Source: Chloroflexota bacterium (GTDB lineage: Bacteria > Chloroflexota > Dehalococcoidia > Lucifugimonadales > Lucifugimonadaceae). From it: 64,000 bases of DNA. The stretch is taken from NCBI GenBank assembly GCA_027618835.1, contig JAQCHZ010000005.1, positions 85,149 to 149,148 on the forward strand, read 5' to 3'. Position numbers and translations under genes: made by a program. This document shows positions 25,968 to 35,019 of this stretch, one piece after another. The notes under the pieces are model-generated. The model was not told the origin of the DNA and searched no databases. It saw only the letters and a list, made by a program, of their open reading frames with translations. How positions within the stretch are numbered: position 1 is the stretch's first letter; each line of letters starts with the position of its first letter.

Positions 25968-27071
25968 ATGAACAACATCCAGAAGGCACTCGAAAACGGT
26001 CAGTCGATCTGGCTCGATTCGATCAGCCGCGACATGCTGCGATCAGGCGAACTTCAGAAGTTCATCGATTCGGGGATAACAGGTGTCACATCGAATCCGT
26101 CGATCTTCGACAAAGCCATCGCAGAAAGTGACATCTACGACGAGTCGTTGATCGAATACGCGAAGGACGGTGCAAACAGCCAAACTGTATTCGAGCGATT
26201 GGCAGTGGACGATATTCGAGATGCAGCGGACGTTCTGAGACCTGTTTATGACGCAGAAAGCATGCGTGATGGATACGTCAGCATTGAGGTATCTCCGACT
26301 CTTGCCGCCGACACCGATGGCACTGTTACTGAAGCACGACGACTGTGGGCTGCAATCGACCGCCCTAACGTGATGATCAAAGTTCCTGGTACTCCCGAGG
26401 GAGTTCCAGCAATCAAGACGCTCATTTCAGAAGGCATCAACGTAAACGTCACACTACTGTTCTCTCTCGACGCTTACACAGCAGCCGCAAACGCATACAT
26501 CGAAGGTCTCTCCGACTTTGCCAAGGCAGCTCGCGGTATGCCAGCTGCGGTCGCCTCTGTCGCGTCGTTCTTCGTCAGCCGGGTCGACAGTGCGGTCGAC
26601 AACGCCCTTCCCGATGGTCATGAGCTCCGCGGTAAGATCGGAATAGCGAACGCCAAGGTTGCGTACGCCAAGTTCGCTGAGTTATTTGATCGCAAGCTAG
26701 GCGGCGGCGGTTCGTTCTTCCCGCTTCACACCACTGGAGCGCAGGTACAACGTCCTTTGTGGGCTTCCACAGGCGTCAAGAACCCCGATTACTCCGACAC
26801 GATGTATGTTGATGGCCTGATGGGTCCCGACACGGTCGACACGATTCCTGAAGCAACGTTGGCGGCATACTCCGATCACGGAAACCCCGGATCTGATCTG
26901 ACCTCCGGCTTGGGCGAAGCTCAGGCACAGATGAAAGCTCTGGCTGAAGCTGGTGTTTCGATCGATTCGATCACGGATGATCTTCTCACTGCCGGTGTAG
27001 CGACGTTCGCCGAGTCTTACGCATCGCTGCTAGGTCGAATCGAAGAAAAACTTGAGGCGCTTGGCAACTGA
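25968..27071 (+). CDS. tal: Transaldolase
   Basis: A 367-residue transaldolase of the longer actinobacterial/cyanobacterial type. It transfers dihydroxyacetone units between sedoheptulose 7-phosphate and glyceraldehyde 3-phosphate. The N-terminus shows WLDSISRDML and GITGVTSNPSIFDKAI. The Schiff-base lysine lies in VMIKVPGTPEG, followed by NVNVTLLFSL and FFVSRVDSAVD. It is separated from pgi by only 18 nt. In a number of bacteria these two are fused as one protein, so this pair may be the split form. Confidence 0.96.
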   Translation: MNNIQKALENGQSIWLDSISRDMLRSGELQKFIDSGITGVTSNPSIFDKAIAESDIYDESLIEYAKDGANSQTVFERLAVDDIRDAADVLRPVYDAESMRDGYVSIEVSPTLAADTDGTVTEARRLWAAIDRPNVMIKVPGTPEGVPAIKTLISEGINVNVTLLFSLDAYTAAANAYIEGLSDFAKAARGMPAAVASVASFFVSRVDSAVDNALPDGHELRGKIGIANAKVAYAKFAELFDRKLGGGGSFFPLHTTGAQVQRPLWASTGVKNPDYSDTMYVDGLMGPDTVDTIPEATLAAYSDHGNPGSDLTSGLGEAQAQMKALAEAGVSIDSITDDLLTAGVATFAESYASLLGRIEEKLEALGN

Positions 27072-27089
27072 TTTAGGACTAACAACGAA

Positions 27090-28784
27090 ATGAAAGACGA
27101 CCAGAACGTTTCAGCTGAACAAACTCTGCAGCGACTGGTGGACGAATCATTCGCTTCGAGGCTGTGGAACCGTGACGCCACTTTGTGGCCGGAACCATCT
27201 CCCGATGGTGACCCAGCCAGCAAAACCCTTGGCTGGCTCGATCTGCCAATGCGGCTGTCGATGTTGGCTGAGCAGTTCGCCGATCTTAACTCACAGCTTC
27301 TACGAGATGGCTTAACCGATGTTGTAGTGCTCGGAATGGGCGGGAGCAGCATGACGCCGCTGACGCTGAGCAGCATTTTAGGGACATCTGATTCACCTCC
27401 GACCGACCGACCGGCAATTAGACTCCACGCTCTCGACACGGTAAATCCGACGACGGTTTCGCAAATTACCACCGAGCTTGATCTCAGTAAAACTCTGTTT
27501 TTCGTATCGAGCAAGTCCGGGACTACCGTCGAGACGTTGACGCTGGAAGCGCACTTCCGTGCGGCAATGGCTGACACGGTCGAGTCTTCTATGAATCGCA
27601 AAAACTTCGTCGCTTTGACCGATCCGGGTACATCACTTGCTGAACGAGCTAGAGCAGGTGAATTTGGCACGTGGGTATCAACGCCAGATTATGTTGGAGG
27701 CAGGTTCTCAGCGCTCAGTGCGTTCGGAATGATGCCTGCTGCCGCGACCGGTATGAATCTTCGAGCATTCGCCGAATCTGCCGCCCGTATGGCACAACAA
27801 TGCCAAGTTGACTCGAAAGAAAATCCCGGTTTAACTTTCGGTGCATTCTTGGCGTCGAACGCGCTCGCAGGACGAAATAAGGTCACCCTCATCACCAGCG
27901 ATGAGTATTCGATATTCGGAATGTGGGTCGACCAGCTTCTAGCCGAATCAACTGGAAAAAACGGCAAAGGCCTGATTCCAATTACTGGCGAACCGGATTT
28001 GACTCTCGATGATTTCGCGCCAGATCGTCAGTTCGTCGTGTATAAATCTGAGGGCGACGAAAAGCGAATTGACCACGCCATTTCTGCACTTCGAGAGTCG
28101 GATCATCCAGTGTTCGTCATCGAACCACCAACACCCGAAAAACACGAAATTGCCGGGGAATTTTTCCGGTGGCAATTTGCTACAGTCGCTGCTTCGTCAT
28201 TGATGGACATTTACCCATTTGATCAGCCAGATGTGGAATCAGCCAAAGTGAAATCGCTAGAATTTCTTTCGAATCCGAAAACCTCGATCAAAGACATCCC
28301 GCTCAGTATTGCGCTCGAACAGATTGCTGGTGAATCTGCTCCTCGTTACGTTGCGGTAACGGCGTTTCTCCCAGAATCGGATGAGCTAACGGCTGCTTTC
28401 TCAATGCTCCGCAAAGCGATCTCTGAAAAAACCGGCATGGCGACAACATTCGGGTACGGCCCTCGTTATCTCCATTCAACAGGGCAGTTGTACAAAGGCG
28501 GACCACAGAACGCGATCGTACTAGGTTTCGTATCAGCGAAATACGATCATCTTGCCGTGCCGGGGGAGTCATACACTTTCGGTCAACTGACCGAGGCTCA
28601 GGCTGGCGGCGATTTCGCGGTTATGGCTGAAGGCGGTCAAACGGTTCTACCGATCAAGATCGAAGGCGACTTGGTCGAGGAACTGAAGACGGCAGTGCGA
28701 GCGCTAAATAAGAACTATACAAGACAGCCATATTTGAACGAACAGAACGGGAACCCAACGATTCGGAGACCTTCAAATGACTAG
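27090..28784 (+). CDS. pgi: Glucose-6-phosphate isomerase
   Basis: A 564-residue SIS-domain isomerase converting glucose 6-phosphate and fructose 6-phosphate. The first SIS domain holds VVLGMGGSSM and the phosphate-binding VSSKSGTTVETLT. The C-terminal half carries YGPRYLHSTGQLYKGGP, as in the Pgi half of Tal-Pgi fusions. Divergence from E. coli Pgi is marked, so its identity rests on these motifs and its position after tal. Its stop overlaps the next start by 8 nt. Confidence 0.93.
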   Translation: MKDDQNVSAEQTLQRLVDESFASRLWNRDATLWPEPSPDGDPASKTLGWLDLPMRLSMLAEQFADLNSQLLRDGLTDVVVLGMGGSSMTPLTLSSILGTSDSPPTDRPAIRLHALDTVNPTTVSQITTELDLSKTLFFVSSKSGTTVETLTLEAHFRAAMADTVESSMNRKNFVALTDPGTSLAERARAGEFGTWVSTPDYVGGRFSALSAFGMMPAAATGMNLRAFAESAARMAQQCQVDSKENPGLTFGAFLASNALAGRNKVTLITSDEYSIFGMWVDQLLAESTGKNGKGLIPITGEPDLTLDDFAPDRQFVVYKSEGDEKRIDHAISALRESDHPVFVIEPPTPEKHEIAGEFFRWQFATVAASSLMDIYPFDQPDVESAKVKSLEFLSNPKTSIKDIPLSIALEQIAGESAPRYVAVTAFLPESDELTAAFSMLRKAISEKTGMATTFGYGPRYLHSTGQLYKGGPQNAIVLGFVSAKYDHLAVPGESYTFGQLTEAQAGGDFAVMAEGGQTVLPIKIEGDLVEELKTAVRALNKNYTRQPYLNEQNGNPTIRRPSND

Positions 28785-29679
28785 CTCGACAATCAACTCA
28801 AACGCTAATTACTTCATCGCACTTGACGATCGAATTGACCTAATTTCTGAGGTACTCGCACATACCGGTCAGCCAACGGCTGCCGATCGCGAACAAGCGG
28901 CCAATCTCAAGCGCGTAGTTTTCGATGGCATCGCTACCGCAGTCGAAAACGGGTTGGCAAAATCGAGTATTGGTCTCTGGGCAGATAGCGATCTTGGAGA
29001 GTCGGTGCTGCTGCGAGCCAAAGCCATGGCGGTAACTACGGCATCTTCCCCACAAAGTGGAACCCATTCGCTGAATCGACTCAATGTCGACTACACAGCG
29101 GTTCAACTCACGCTGAATCCAGATGGACCTGAAGAAGGTCGCAAGGAACTCCTTCAGAGGCTTAAGATCGTGTCGGACAAGGCGCGTGAAGAATCTAAGC
29201 CGTTAATGATTGAACTCGACTCCATACCAACGTCGACACAGATCGAAATGTACGGTGGATTATCGGGCGCACGGGCGATGCTCGTCATCATGTCGATTCA
29301 ACAACTGCAAGACGCTGGCGTTCACCCATCAATTTGGGCTTTTGAACCAACTGACGATGAGACGTTCACTGAGGCAATCACAGCTCAAGCGCATGTTGAT
29401 GATCGTGACAACACGGTGCTGCTCGTTGTTGCCGGAGGGCTTTCAGCTGGGCAAATCGGAAACCAACTTTCACAATCCGAAAAGAACATAATTTCACTCG
29501 CAGCTCGGACCCAAGGGGTTTCGGGCGTATTGATCGGACCTGGTGCGTATTACCGACACCTAGTCCAGTTGAATGAAGGCATAATCAAACGGGATGAAGC
29601 CGTGGACGTGATCGCCGCTCAATTTGGCGATATCGGAAAAATTTTCGAGAAATCACGCACGACTTCCGAAGTTTTGTAA
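28777..29679 (+). CDS. DUF2090-like TIM-barrel aldolase-type protein
   Basis: A 300-residue protein whose C-terminal half resembles DUF2090, the domain found at the end of some IolC proteins and thought to be a class I aldolase barrel. Seen are HPSIWAFEPTDDETF, VLLVVAGGLSAGQIG and GVSGVLIGPGAYYRHL. I see no clear catalytic lysine assignment. The GGAG-preceded ATG overlaps the pgi stop by 8 nt, so it is co-translated with the pentose-phosphate genes. It may cleave or form a keto-sugar phosphate; this is inference. Confidence 0.6.
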   Translation: MTSSTINSNANYFIALDDRIDLISEVLAHTGQPTAADREQAANLKRVVFDGIATAVENGLAKSSIGLWADSDLGESVLLRAKAMAVTTASSPQSGTHSLNRLNVDYTAVQLTLNPDGPEEGRKELLQRLKIVSDKAREESKPLMIELDSIPTSTQIEMYGGLSGARAMLVIMSIQQLQDAGVHPSIWAFEPTDDETFTEAITAQAHVDDRDNTVLLVVAGGLSAGQIGNQLSQSEKNIISLAARTQGVSGVLIGPGAYYRHLVQLNEGIIKRDEAVDVIAAQFGDIGKIFEKSRTTSEVL

Positions 29680-29699
29680 CCAGCCTTCAGAAACAACTA

Positions 29700-30455
29700 A
29701 TGCCAGATCAGATCGAACAAGACAGTCGGATCAGCGCGTTCATTTTCGATCTCGATGGAACTCTCGTAGAAACCGAACGACTCAAAGCAAAATCTTACGC
29801 AACCGTTCTGGGCAGGCTCACCGGAGCTAGCGCCCCAGACCTCCGTGCCATCGAACTCTATGAACGGATCGTTGGCTCAACCGATGAAATGGTCAGTCGC
29901 CGGATGATCCACGAGTTTGGGCTCACTGATTCACTTGAACCTGTCGACGGCGAACTCTGGAAGCATCTGCACCAAATCCGAATGGATGAATACCGGGACA
30001 CCGACGGTGCAACTGACCAACTGCTTGAAAACGTCTATCAGCACAACATCGATCTTTTGCGTGACCAAAAGCGCATCGGACGCACCGTATCGGTCGCAAC
30101 ATCGTCATTCAGCGATGAGGCAAAACGAGTGCTCGATGCTCTCGGGGTACGGGTACTACTCGACGATATTGTTGGGCGTGAAATGGTCACCGATCCGAAA
30201 CCCGATCCAGAAATTTATCTGCTAGCGATGGAGCGACTTGGCGTTGAACCAGAACAAGTCCTAATCATTGAAGATTCCCCTATCGGCACGAAAGCCGCTA
30301 TGGCGGCTGGGGCGTCATGGATATGCGTCAGTACCCCTTTTTCGCGTGTGGCAATCGAATCAAGTTCATGGCTAGATCCGCAATGGGTTGTGCACGACCC
30401 AGCTAAACTCAATGAAACGGTAGCTCGCAGAATCAGCTCGACAAGCAAGGTCTGA
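29700..30455 (+). CDS. HAD-superfamily hydrolase, beta-phosphoglucomutase-like
   Basis: A 251-residue HAD phosphatase or mutase. Motif I is FIFDLDGTLVE (nucleophile aspartate near residue 14), motif II has VATSSFS, and the later motifs are the lysine in DPKPDPEIYLLAMERLG and the acidic pair in LIIEDSPIGTKAAMAAG. A helical cap of the beta-PGM type lies between I and II. It is in the rpiB-gnd operon, 20 nt after the DUF2090 gene. Likely substrates are sugar phosphates. Confidence 0.88.
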   Translation: MPDQIEQDSRISAFIFDLDGTLVETERLKAKSYATVLGRLTGASAPDLRAIELYERIVGSTDEMVSRRMIHEFGLTDSLEPVDGELWKHLHQIRMDEYRDTDGATDQLLENVYQHNIDLLRDQKRIGRTVSVATSSFSDEAKRVLDALGVRVLLDDIVGREMVTDPKPDPEIYLLAMERLGVEPEQVLIIEDSPIGTKAAMAAGASWICVSTPFSRVAIESSSWLDPQWVVHDPAKLNETVARRISSTSKV

Positions 30456-30502
30456 CCATCTACTTCACAAGAAGTGCGGTTGAATTTTCACGGAGAAAAC
30501 GA

Positions 30503-31411
30503 ATGAAACTCGGTATGGTTGGTCTCGGCCGCATGGGCGGAAATATGTCGGAACGACTGCTCAATGACGGACACGAAGTTATCGTGTTCGATCCTGACTC
30601 TTCAGCGGTGAACACACTTGCCGAAAAAGGTGCCTCGGCAGCTAGTTCGCTCAACGACGTTGTGAGCCAGCTTGAAGCTCCACGGACCGTATGGGTGATG
30701 GTTCCGTCTGGTGATATCACAGAGAGCACTGTCAACGAACTTGTCGAGCTTCTTGATGAAGGCGACACGCTAATCGACGGCGGAAACTCGAACTACAAGG
30801 AATCGCAGCGACGGGGCGAGCATGCAGCCCAAAGCGGCATCGACTTCCTCGACTCTGGAACCAGCGGTGGAGTCTGGGGACTCGCCAACGGCTACTGCCT
30901 AACTGTCGGGGGCAATCGCAACGCCTACGACCGAAACAGGCCGATTTTCAAAACTCTTGCCCCGGATGATTCCGATGGCAATTTACACGTCGGACCCAGT
31001 GGTTCTGGTCACTACGTAAAGATGATTCATAACGGCATAGAGTACGGACTGATGCAGGCATATGCAGAAGGTTTTGAACTCCTTGCCGCCAAAGAAGATT
31101 TCAATCTCGATCTCGGAGCCATCGCTGAAAACTGGACACGCGGTAGTGTGATCCGATCATGGCTACTCGACCTCACGGTTGATGAGCTAGAAAAAGACCC
31201 TCATTTAGATGAACTCAGTTCGTATGTAGATGATTCGGGGGAAGGACGCTGGACTGTCGAGGCATCAGTCGAACTAGCAGTCCCGGCTCCTGTCATTACA
31301 GCTGCACTTCAAATGCGATTCCGCTCACGCCAGTCCAATCCTCTGGGGGGCAAGATGCTCGCAGCAATGCGTAACGGCTTCGGTGGTCACGCCGTGAAGA
31401 AGGCAGATTAA
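30503..31411 (+). CDS. gnd: 6-phosphogluconate dehydrogenase, decarboxylating (short form)
   Basis: A 302-residue Gnd of the short NAD-type group (GntZ/YqeC-like). It decarboxylates 6-phosphogluconate to ribulose 5-phosphate. The Rossmann motif is GMVGLGRMGGNM at 4-15. The substrate region carries DGGNSNYKES and DSGTSGGVWG, and the catalytic lysine lies in GSGHYVKMIHNGIEYG. It closes the operon. A gluconokinase that makes its substrate is convergent just downstream. No glucose-6-phosphate dehydrogenase gene is in the window, so gluconate is the obvious input. Confidence 0.95.
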   Translation: MKLGMVGLGRMGGNMSERLLNDGHEVIVFDPDSSAVNTLAEKGASAASSLNDVVSQLEAPRTVWVMVPSGDITESTVNELVELLDEGDTLIDGGNSNYKESQRRGEHAAQSGIDFLDSGTSGGVWGLANGYCLTVGGNRNAYDRNRPIFKTLAPDDSDGNLHVGPSGSGHYVKMIHNGIEYGLMQAYAEGFELLAAKEDFNLDLGAIAENWTRGSVIRSWLLDLTVDELEKDPHLDELSSYVDDSGEGRWTVEASVELAVPAPVITAALQMRFRSRQSNPLGGKMLAAMRNGFGGHAVKKAD

Positions 31412-31415
31412 GTCT

Positions 31416-31661
31416 ATGCCTGACGAGAACTTCCGTGCGCCACCACACTACCCATTGCTCAATACGCAAATGATGTCGGCGCGTGAACTTCGAGAAACCC
31501 TCGAAGACCTGTGGGAATGGGTTCACGAAGCTGAAATGGCACCAGAAGAGATCGCACCTGCCGACGATCTAATTCAGGACGTTCGACACCAAATGGGAAC
31601 GGTTATCGAAGAACGGGTTGATCGACATTCCGACGAACCAAGCGGTTCCCGAAGCGGCTAA
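31416..31661 (+). CDS. Small hypothetical acidic protein
   Basis: An 81-residue protein, 4 nt after the gnd stop, rich in Glu and Asp with a predicted helical middle (ARELRETLEDLWEWVHEAE). I recognise no family. The spacing suggests coupling to gnd. Its end overlaps the convergent gluconokinase by 4 nt. Confidence 0.5.
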   Translation: MPDENFRAPPHYPLLNTQMMSARELRETLEDLWEWVHEAEMAPEEIAPADDLIQDVRHQMGTVIEERVDRHSDEPSGSRSG

Positions 31662-33142
31662 CCGAGTAACCGACGATATAGTTCAGACTGTCGCTGTCTG
31701 CCTTCGGCGTATAACTCGGCATTAGCAAGGTTCGGTTCGTAAGTTTCAGCGATGTGGGCGTGATGCGTGTCGAGACTGTCCCAAACGCCAAGTGCGTTCA
31801 ATGCCAGCACTGCAGTTCCCCTGCTGGTGTCTTGCTGCTCTGCCGATACGCCTACTGGCACGCCCAGCACGTCGGACATCGTTTGTAGCCACCACGGAGA
31901 GTTCTGTATCGCTCCGCCGCTGGCGATCATTTGATAGCCCGACTTCACACCCGGCAACAGTAGGTCGGCGACCATAGCGAATCGATACGACACCGATTCG
32001 AGCATTGCCTGAAGAATTTCGATAGGAGTGGTAGATATTCTCACCCCTTCGAGAACCCCGGTCGCAGAGGTCGACCAGCCGGTCGCCCGTTCGCCAGCGA
32101 TAAACGGCAGAACGTTAATTCCGTGCTGTGCTGGTTGCAGTTTCGTTAGCTCAGAATTGAGCTGTTCGATTGGTGGTAACTTGAGATTATCGAGCGCCCA
32201 TTGCACGACGTTCCCGCCTTCAGAAAACGATCCCCCGAGCAACGTTCGATTGCTACCGAGTCGATACGCCCAAAGACCTGTCGGCACGTCGGGCGCAGGA
32301 CCTTCACTGAGTACACGCATGGCCCCAGTCGTACCAATCGTAAGCGCCACTTTGGTCTCGTCCACACACCCAGTGCCGACGTTAACCGCCGCACCATCGC
32401 CGACTGCTAGCAGGAACGGTAGTTCGGCCAGTGCTGGCCATCGGGTTGCGAACTCGTTCGCTAGCCCTCGTTCGGGATCGCTCCACGGAGCAAGTTCGGG
32501 AAGATTGCTTTCGTCGATTCCGAGTCGACCGAGTAGGCCATGATCCCACTCAAGATCGTGCCTGTTCAGAAGACCGCTCCATGACGACACGCAGTAGCTG
32601 GCCTTTACGTCGCGCCGACCAAACCATTTCGTAAAAATATAAGTCGATACGTCGACATAGCGGTCGACTTGGTCTGCAAGGTCAGGCTGCGTTCTACGCA
32701 GCCAGCGGATGCGACCCGGGAGATACGAAGTATGCTGCATCACCCCGGTGCGGTCGTAGATGATCGGAACGTTTAGCTCATCACGAAGTCGATCCACATC
32801 CGCGGCCGAACGGGTGTCGGCGTAGGTGTAAACGGGAGTGATAGCGTTCCCTTCTGAATCAACACCAAGCACCGTGCTTGCCATGCAGTCGAATCCAACA
32901 CCGATGATCTCGGATGCCAGATTGCCAGCTTTCCTAAGCACCGAATCGATGGCTTGCTCTGTGGCGATTCGAATCTGGTCGGCGTCTTCTTCAGACGTGC
33001 CATCGGACGCGACGGTCTGGGCGTGAGGGATGCTCTCCTCAACGCCTTTTACGCTTCGGGCGCGGGCATCGAATAATCCGGCCTTAACCGACGAGCTGCC
33101 GATATCGACTGCAAGCACGAACGGCGATTCGTAATCGCTCAA
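31658..33142 (-). CDS. FGGY-family carbohydrate kinase, probable gluconokinase
   Basis: A 494-residue FGGY kinase. The N-terminal ATPase fold shows LAVDIGSSSVKAGLFD and the phosphate-2 region shows TIGTTGAMRVL. The mid-region RYVDVSTYIFTKWFG and the C-terminal SGGAIQNSPWWLQTMSDVLG (adenosine site) resemble GntK-type gluconokinases rather than xylulokinases. It would phosphorylate gluconate to 6-phosphogluconate for Gnd, encoded convergently next to it. The start is TTG with a GAGGTG site. The exact substrate is not proven. Confidence 0.85.
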   Translation of the reverse strand: MSDYESPFVLAVDIGSSSVKAGLFDARARSVKGVEESIPHAQTVASDGTSEEDADQIRIATEQAIDSVLRKAGNLASEIIGVGFDCMASTVLGVDSEGNAITPVYTYADTRSAADVDRLRDELNVPIIYDRTGVMQHTSYLPGRIRWLRRTQPDLADQVDRYVDVSTYIFTKWFGRRDVKASYCVSSWSGLLNRHDLEWDHGLLGRLGIDESNLPELAPWSDPERGLANEFATRWPALAELPFLLAVGDGAAVNVGTGCVDETKVALTIGTTGAMRVLSEGPAPDVPTGLWAYRLGSNRTLLGGSFSEGGNVVQWALDNLKLPPIEQLNSELTKLQPAQHGINVLPFIAGERATGWSTSATGVLEGVRISTTPIEILQAMLESVSYRFAMVADLLLPGVKSGYQMIASGGAIQNSPWWLQTMSDVLGVPVGVSAEQQDTSRGTAVLALNALGVWDSLDTHHAHIAETYEPNLANAELYAEGRQRQSELYRRLLG

Positions 33143-33170
33143 CGCATCACCTCTTTTGGCTCGTATCAGG

Positions 33171-34331
33171 CTAAGTGACTAGGTATTTTTCGACGAGTGA
33201 CTGATCGATTTCGATACCGAGACCCGGTTTGTCGCTCACTTCGAAGTACCCGTTACTCGGTCCGTACTCTTCCGAGGTGATCGCATTCTTATAGTCGTTG
33301 GCGTGATGACCGTGCTCCATAATCATGAAGTTCGAGCACGACGCCGAGTATTCAACCGTAGCTGCGACCGACAATATTCCGCCGCCACCGACATGAGGCG
33401 CCACAGGAATGTTGTAGGTATCGGCAATCGTTCCAATACGGTGACCTTCAGTGATACCGGTTCGAGCGATGTCGTGCATGACGATATCGTAGGCACGACG
33501 CTCGAACGCCTCTCGCATTTCGTATCGAGTGCGGCTCCACTCACCAATCGCCACTGCCATATCAAGAGCTTCGGAAAGAGCCACCGCCCCAGGAATATCG
33601 TCTGGTACTAGCGGCGACTCGAGCCACGTGAAATCGAGCTTTTCTAAAGCGCGACCAAGCTTGATCGCGCTCTGCAACGACTGACGCATGTGAACGTCGC
33701 ACATCAGCATGATGTCTGGGCCAACTCGCTTACGAACTGCACTGGCTATTTCTGCAACGCCTTCAACATCCAACAGAAGGTGCAACTTCAGAGCCTTGTA
33801 GCCTAATGCGACATGCTCTTCGGCGGCGTCAGCCACTTTCTCGGGATCAGTTCCACCTAGCCCAGCGTAAAGCTTGACCTTGTCACGATATCGACCGCCA
33901 GCAAGCTTATGAACTGGCTTACCGGTCGCCTTGCCAACGATGTCCCAGAGAGCGATATCGGTGCCGCCGATCGCATCGACGTAGAAACCGGTTGGATGGC
34001 CTCTTTCACGCATCGCACCATAGTTTCGAGTCCAGATCGCCTCGATGTCGAACGGATCACGCCCGAGGATAAGAGGCCGCACCAGATCCTCCACAATCAC
34101 CTGTGTCGTACGAGGTGCCACAGGTGATTGCGCTTCACCCCAACCGACAATTCCTGTGTCAGTTTCGATTTTTATTACCGTCGTTTCGTGGTGCTTCGAG
34201 TAGATCGAAGTAAACGCCGATTCATCGACGAAGTAGTCGCCAAAATCGATAACACTGGGACGATCGTTGCCTTCTTCATCGTCTTCTCGAGAGATTCGGA
34301 TTGGGAAGGCCGTTATTTCTTTTATCTTCAA
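33171..34331 (-). CDS. Mandelate racemase/muconate lactonizing enzyme family protein
   Basis: A 386-residue enolase-superfamily protein, the third intact one here. Candidate residues are K182 with H184 in LKLHLL (KxH), metal ligands D212 in CDVH, E238 in LESPL and E264 in IGEW, and H313 in APHVGGGG. The capping domain has DIALWDIVGKATGKPVHKL. This KxH/CDVH pattern fits galactonate/acid-sugar dehydratase relatives. It lies 28 nt upstream of gluconokinase in the same direction, so it probably feeds the same pathway. Confidence 0.88.
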   Translation of the reverse strand: MKIKEITAFPIRISREDDEEGNDRPSVIDFGDYFVDESAFTSIYSKHHETTVIKIETDTGIVGWGEAQSPVAPRTTQVIVEDLVRPLILGRDPFDIEAIWTRNYGAMRERGHPTGFYVDAIGGTDIALWDIVGKATGKPVHKLAGGRYRDKVKLYAGLGGTDPEKVADAAEEHVALGYKALKLHLLLDVEGVAEIASAVRKRVGPDIMLMCDVHMRQSLQSAIKLGRALEKLDFTWLESPLVPDDIPGAVALSEALDMAVAIGEWSRTRYEMREAFERRAYDIVMHDIARTGITEGHRIGTIADTYNIPVAPHVGGGGILSVAATVEYSASCSNFMIMEHGHHANDYKNAITSEEYGPSNGYFEVSDKPGLGIEIDQSLVEKYLVT

Positions 34332-34415
34332 TTCGAGCGAAGAACTTTCTAATGGTCGGTGCGGCTACACGTAGCCGCACCGAATCACGACCAAATCGGA
34401 ACATACACTGAACGA

Positions 34416-34739
34416 TTAGTCTTTTTGCATCTTGGCAGGAGTCATCATTTCAAAGAACTCAATACGATTGCCGAGAATGTGCTCGCGCGCCTCAGCGCCA
34501 AATGCGGAAGCCGCAGGTACCGACGGCACACCCTCGCGATACGGTGAATCAATGGTTGCATCGGTCCACTGCATGTACACACGGTTGGTGTCGCCAGGCA
34601 ATGTTCCGCCATTGAAGGTAATAGTCACTTCGGAGCGCTGACCGGCTGCGGTGTAAGCATCACCCTGCTGCTGAAGTAGAGTCGCAACTTTGCGGGCGGT
34701 TCCGGGCTTCACGTCGTAGACACGTCTGATCACGTACAT
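34416..34739 (-). CDS. Small ferredoxin-fold (NIPSNAP-like) protein
   Basis: A 107-residue protein beginning MYVIRRVYDVKPGTARKVA, the strand-helix start of a dimeric alpha/beta-barrel (NIPSNAP/ABM-like) domain. Its start has a strong AAGGAGCG site. It is divergent from the transhydrogenase operon. No catalytic motif is obvious and its function is unknown. Confidence 0.6.
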   Translation of the reverse strand: MYVIRRVYDVKPGTARKVATLLQQQGDAYTAAGQRSEVTITFNGGTLPGDTNRVYMQWTDATIDSPYREGVPSVPAASAFGAEAREHILGNRIEFFEMMTPAKMQKD

Positions 34740-34800
34740 AACTCGCTCCTTGGTTCTTATCCCTAATACGATTCGAGTGCCTGCACGGCGTGAATGCTGG

Positions 34801-34949
34801 GATATTTTGAATAATCTTGATCGATCATTGAATGATATTTTGACCGAGCACGATCAAAGTACATCCCAAACCAACTGACAGTAAATGGGTACACACGGGT
34901 TTCATCATAATTTCACGCCGATTCGACGAATATCGGAGATATGATGAAA
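34801..34949. promoter_or_regulatory. Dense direct and inverted repeats upstream of the transhydrogenase operon
   Basis: GATATTTTGA occurs twice, at 34801-34810 and 34834-34843, 33 bp apart, flanking the palindrome TGATCGATCA (34818-34827). Further on, TTTCATCATA (34900-34909) and TATGATGAAA (34940-34949) form a perfect inverted repeat. Inside it lies the odd palindrome ATTCGACGAAT (34921-34931). The region is the 280-bp divergent gap, so it likely holds promoters and operators. Confidence 0.45.
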
Positions 34950-35019
34950 TGGTTGTCGCCTAACAAATAGGCCAAACTAACCGGAATAAGCAATCACGCT
35001 TGTTCGACTGGAGCAATGG

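Noticed and set aside
27017..27670. A 217-codon open frame on the minus strand opposite pgi
   Set aside because: It is antisense to a well-supported glucose-6-phosphate isomerase and gives a low-complexity Ser-rich product with no motif. It is a shadow of codon bias.
32028..32543. A 171-codon plus-strand frame opposite the FGGY kinase
   Set aside because: The product is rich in Ser, Pro and Arg and has no recognisable domain. It is antisense to a clear kinase gene.
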